DNA of 7,419 nucleotides from Pseudomonadota bacterium (GTDB lineage: Bacteria; Myxococcota; Bradymonadia; UBA4248). Shown here piece after piece: positions 5,336 through 7,419 of the stretch; the stretch's first letter is position 1, and every line of letters begins with the position of its first letter. The notes below the pieces were generated by a model. It saw only the letters and a list, made by a program, of their open reading frames with translations, was not told where the DNA came from and did not search any database. Made by a program: the position numbers and the translations under genes. Location of the stretch: assembly GCA_017629415.1 (NCBI GenBank), contig JAGBXG010000278.1:1-7419 (forward strand), read 5' to 3'.

Positions 5336-7391
5336 GATGATTCCTCCATTTGGGAAGCGAAGTCATCGAAACAGCCCCTGCAAACATATTATCCGACAAT
5401 TCCAGAGCTGATACATTCCAGTTATCCAGAATTTGCCGATAAGAAATGGCGCCGCATAGCATTCCAGCCATGGATTTAACATGGGATACATCCCAGGCAT
5501 CCAGCGGCTGATTGAACGATTCCGCCATTTTAAACATATCCGTCATATCCCAGACGTTTGACACATTCCACGACCCAAGGGAATGGTTAAATGACGAGGC
5601 AAATGCAAACATTCCCGCCATATTCTGCACATTCGATACATCCCAGGCATCCAGCGGCTGATCGAATTCTGTTGCCCTTTCAAACATCATGGCCATATTC
5701 TTCACATTTGAAACGTTCCAATGTTCCACTGGATCATTCAATTTTATACAATTATAAAACATACATTCCATCGTTTCAACACGAGACAGATCCGGTGCAT
5801 CCATAGCAGGAATTCGAATCATACACGCACCAGCAAACATATAAGCCATCGAACGCCATGCAATATCCCCCCATTGGCATACCTCCGACCAATAATAATC
5901 ATCTGCATCGGGTGCATAGTTCGATATCTCCGATAATTCGAGATTTCCATGTTTTCCGTCGCGAAGCAAGATGTGTCCCACATTTCCGCGCATGGCAATG
6001 GTATAAATCCCTGGCTTTTCATAGACATGGCTCAAATCACCGGTTTGGCATATTTTTTCGTAAATACCGTCCCCGTCGCAGTCTGCTTCATAAAGCAGAT
6101 GATAATCTTCTCCATAAGAAAAGACATCTGTTTCCGGCTCTCTGCATATCGCATGGTGAAGACAACATATCCGCACTTCCGTATTTGGCCGCGTCACGAC
6201 GACTTTCATAACAAAAGGTCGCATTTTTTCAAAAGAAACTATTTCTTGTAAATTCGCATTTGTCCTGTCTGAGCAATCGTTCTGATTCACGATGGTATGA
6301 ACTGAAGCGGCCTCAAATCTATTTTGTAGTTCCTTTTGCTTTTTAAACCGAAGTTGGACTTTCCACGCCAGTTCGTTCGGTGACTCGACACACACATTTT
6401 TCCCCAGCGATAATATATCATTCACGATCGATTCCGAATCCACTCGCCAGTCATAATAAAATTCCAAACGATAGCGTTTCTCTTCTTCCGAAACGCACAC
6501 AACATCTCGTTTTTGATAAGAAGCAAAACAATTCAATGACCGAGATAATGCATCATGCTTATCTGTAATTGACAAACAAGCAACGCGATTCTTTTTGGGT
6601 TTAGCTGACTTCTCTGACTTTCGCAATTCGGCTCGTTCATGCTCAACTTCGGTCATGCGTTTGGCATTACATAACAACAAAGAACAACGAGGTTTCCAGA
6701 TTTCCGCGCACGCCAAAGCATCTGCAAGTTTGCACGACACGATGGAACGCATTGGAATGCGTATGCATTTTGAACTTACCCCCTTTTTGCCGTGATAATC
6801 ACATTCTGCATGTATAAACATGGCATCAAGCCTGCTGTCATATTCGAGATGAACAGGCCTGCAGATAGCCCATGCCGGTGTATTTGTATATTTTAACCAT
6901 CCTGAATTTTCATGCTCTCGCCAAACCAAAGCCAGTCTTTGATTTTCTTTGCATGCACGATATACCATTCGAAAATGTTCAATATAATCGCAGTCCATCC
7001 ACGGATCAGATACTGCCGGTCTGTCAAAATAAACATAATCTTCCAGATGATACAAGGGTTCGACATCATCCAACCTCGTAAAGGATACATCGAACAGTTT
7101 AACCCTTGGATCGTTCAAAATGGCCTTAATCCATTGCTTTTCCAGCTTTGTCAGCCCATACTCCGGCATGGTGCGATGGTTATTTGCCCCATCCTCTTGC
7201 ATCAAATGGAGTTCTCCAAACAGTTCCGTAACCTCTTTGGATTCTATCAGCTCTTTGAAAGAGTGTTTAAGGAATTTTGGTAACTCCAGATTATCAATCG
7301 CCTCATCCATCGGCCCCGGTTCCCGAAGTAACTGTCGAATCAGCCTTTCACACGTATAAATATAGATGCTGTATATTTTATGAAAGATCAT
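5325..7391 (-). CDS. WYL regulator fused to PKD-like and DUF285 repeat region
   Basis: 688 residues; AAGGA (plus 7399-7403) lies 7 nt before the ATG at 7391, and the N-terminal 'IFHKIYSIYIYTCERLIRQL' fits the family start. Residues 1-110 match the helical N-terminal part of clostridial-type WYL proteins, with the hallmark 'LTKLEKQWIKAILNDPR' near 80-96. A WYL-like region follows (about 150-225: 'RLALVWRE', 'GWLKYTN', 'CRPVHLEYDSRLDAMFIHAE'), a Lys/Glu-rich linker, and a WCX region (about 270-365: 'RYRLEFYYDWR', 'ILSLGKNVCVESPNELAWKV'). Relatives I know end about here. This protein continues with a PKD-like segment (about 391-475, 'DCDGDGIYEK', 'HVYEKPGIYTIAM'), a cap ('QWGDIAWRSM', Trp507) and five 25-residue DUF285 units (Trp558, 583, 608, 633, 658). 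No signal peptide or membrane segment is seen, so it should be cytoplasmic, unusual for DUF285. It is probably co-transcribed with the downstream WYL gene. I see no intact DNA-binding helix pair in it, so it may act through that partner. Confidence 0.88.
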   Translation of the reverse strand: MIFHKIYSIYIYTCERLIRQLLREPGPMDEAIDNLELPKFLKHSFKELIESKEVTELFGELHLMQEDGANNHRTMPEYGLTKLEKQWIKAILNDPRVKLFDVSFTRLDDVEPLYHLEDYVYFDRPAVSDPWMDCDYIEHFRMVYRACKENQRLALVWREHENSGWLKYTNTPAWAICRPVHLEYDSRLDAMFIHAECDYHGKKGVSSKCIRIPMRSIVSCKLADALACAEIWKPRCSLLLCNAKRMTEVEHERAELRKSEKSAKPKKNRVACLSITDKHDALSRSLNCFASYQKRDVVCVSEEEKRYRLEFYYDWRVDSESIVNDILSLGKNVCVESPNELAWKVQLRFKKQKELQNRFEAASVHTIVNQNDCSDRTNANLQEIVSFEKMRPFVMKVVVTRPNTEVRICCLHHAICREPETDVFSYGEDYHLLYEADCDGDGIYEKICQTGDLSHVYEKPGIYTIAMRGNVGHILLRDGKHGNLELSEISNYAPDADDYYWSEVCQWGDIAWRSMAYMFAGACMIRIPAMDAPDLSRVETMECMFYNCIKLNDPVEHWNVSNVKNMAMMFERATEFDQPLDAWDVSNVQNMAGMFAFASSFNHSLGSWNVSNVWDMTDMFKMAESFNQPLDAWDVSHVKSMAGMLCGAISYRQILDNWNVSALELSDNMFAGAVSMTSLPKWRNHHGV
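5343..5347 (-). promoter_or_regulatory. Ribosome binding site of the second WYL gene
   Basis: GGAGG on the minus strand lies 7 nt before the ATG at 5335, inside the last codons of the upstream WYL-DUF285 gene. It fixes the start and implies translational coupling. Confidence 0.75.
5346..5720 (-). repeat. Five 75-bp DUF285 units at the 3' end of the fusion gene
   Basis: Trp codons (CCA on the plus strand) recur at exactly 75-bp steps: 5418, 5493, 5568, 5643 and 5718. The units have the same period as in the lipoprotein gene but are more diverged from each other, with consensus W[DN]VSNVxxMxxMFxxAxxFNQPLDA. The last unit (WNVSALELSDNMFAGAVSM) is degenerate and truncated. Confidence 0.88.
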
Positions 7392-7419
7392 GGATTTTTC
7401 CTTGTATTGCTCGTCTATG

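Overview
The window reads as a chromosomal stretch of a moderately low-GC bacterium. It carries one housekeeping gene (serS) between accessory genes of the kinds found in host-associated or gut bacteria: a DUF6273 protein with a cysteine-rich N-terminal part, a lipoprotein built of 25-residue DUF285 (BspA-like) repeats, and a pair of WYL-domain regulators of a type I know mainly from Clostridia. The 'C..NG.C' cysteine-rich segments and the way the DUF285 regions start and end ('QWGDIAW', 'NYC...YTC') remind me of gut or rumen Myxococcota/Bradymonadales-like genomes. That placement is inference from memory and is not secure.

Layout, left to right. 1-856 (+): 3' part of a DUF6273 gene that enters from the left edge. 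857-1322: non-coding, with a compound hairpin-rich inverted-repeat element (about 921-1190), then a possible promoter, a perfect 20-nt palindrome and the serS ribosome binding site. 1323-2579 (+): complete serS. 2599-2632: strong bidirectional terminator shared with the convergent gene. 2701-3441 (-): DUF285-repeat lipoprotein. 3442-4055: AT-rich non-coding region with a possible promoter for the lipoprotein, a CTACCCA heptamer array with quadruplex potential on the minus strand, and two copies of a TTGTACAA palindrome. 4056-7391 (-): a two-gene operon read right to left. The first gene (5325-7391) encodes a WYL regulator fused to a PKD-like segment and DUF285 repeats. The second (4056-5335) encodes a winged-helix plus WYL regulator, interrupted by what looks like a one-base deletion in a short A run.

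How the parts may work together. The two WYL genes overlap by 11 bp and are probably translationally coupled. The downstream partner supplies the winged-helix DNA-binding part, and both carry WYL and WCX sensor regions. The unusual point is that the upstream partner has a DUF285 module, normally an extracellular repeat, joined directly after its WCX domain with no signal peptide. A separate DUF285 lipoprotein gene lies on the same strand about 0.6 kb beyond the operon. No phage, transposase, CRISPR, tRNA or rRNA gene was recognised.
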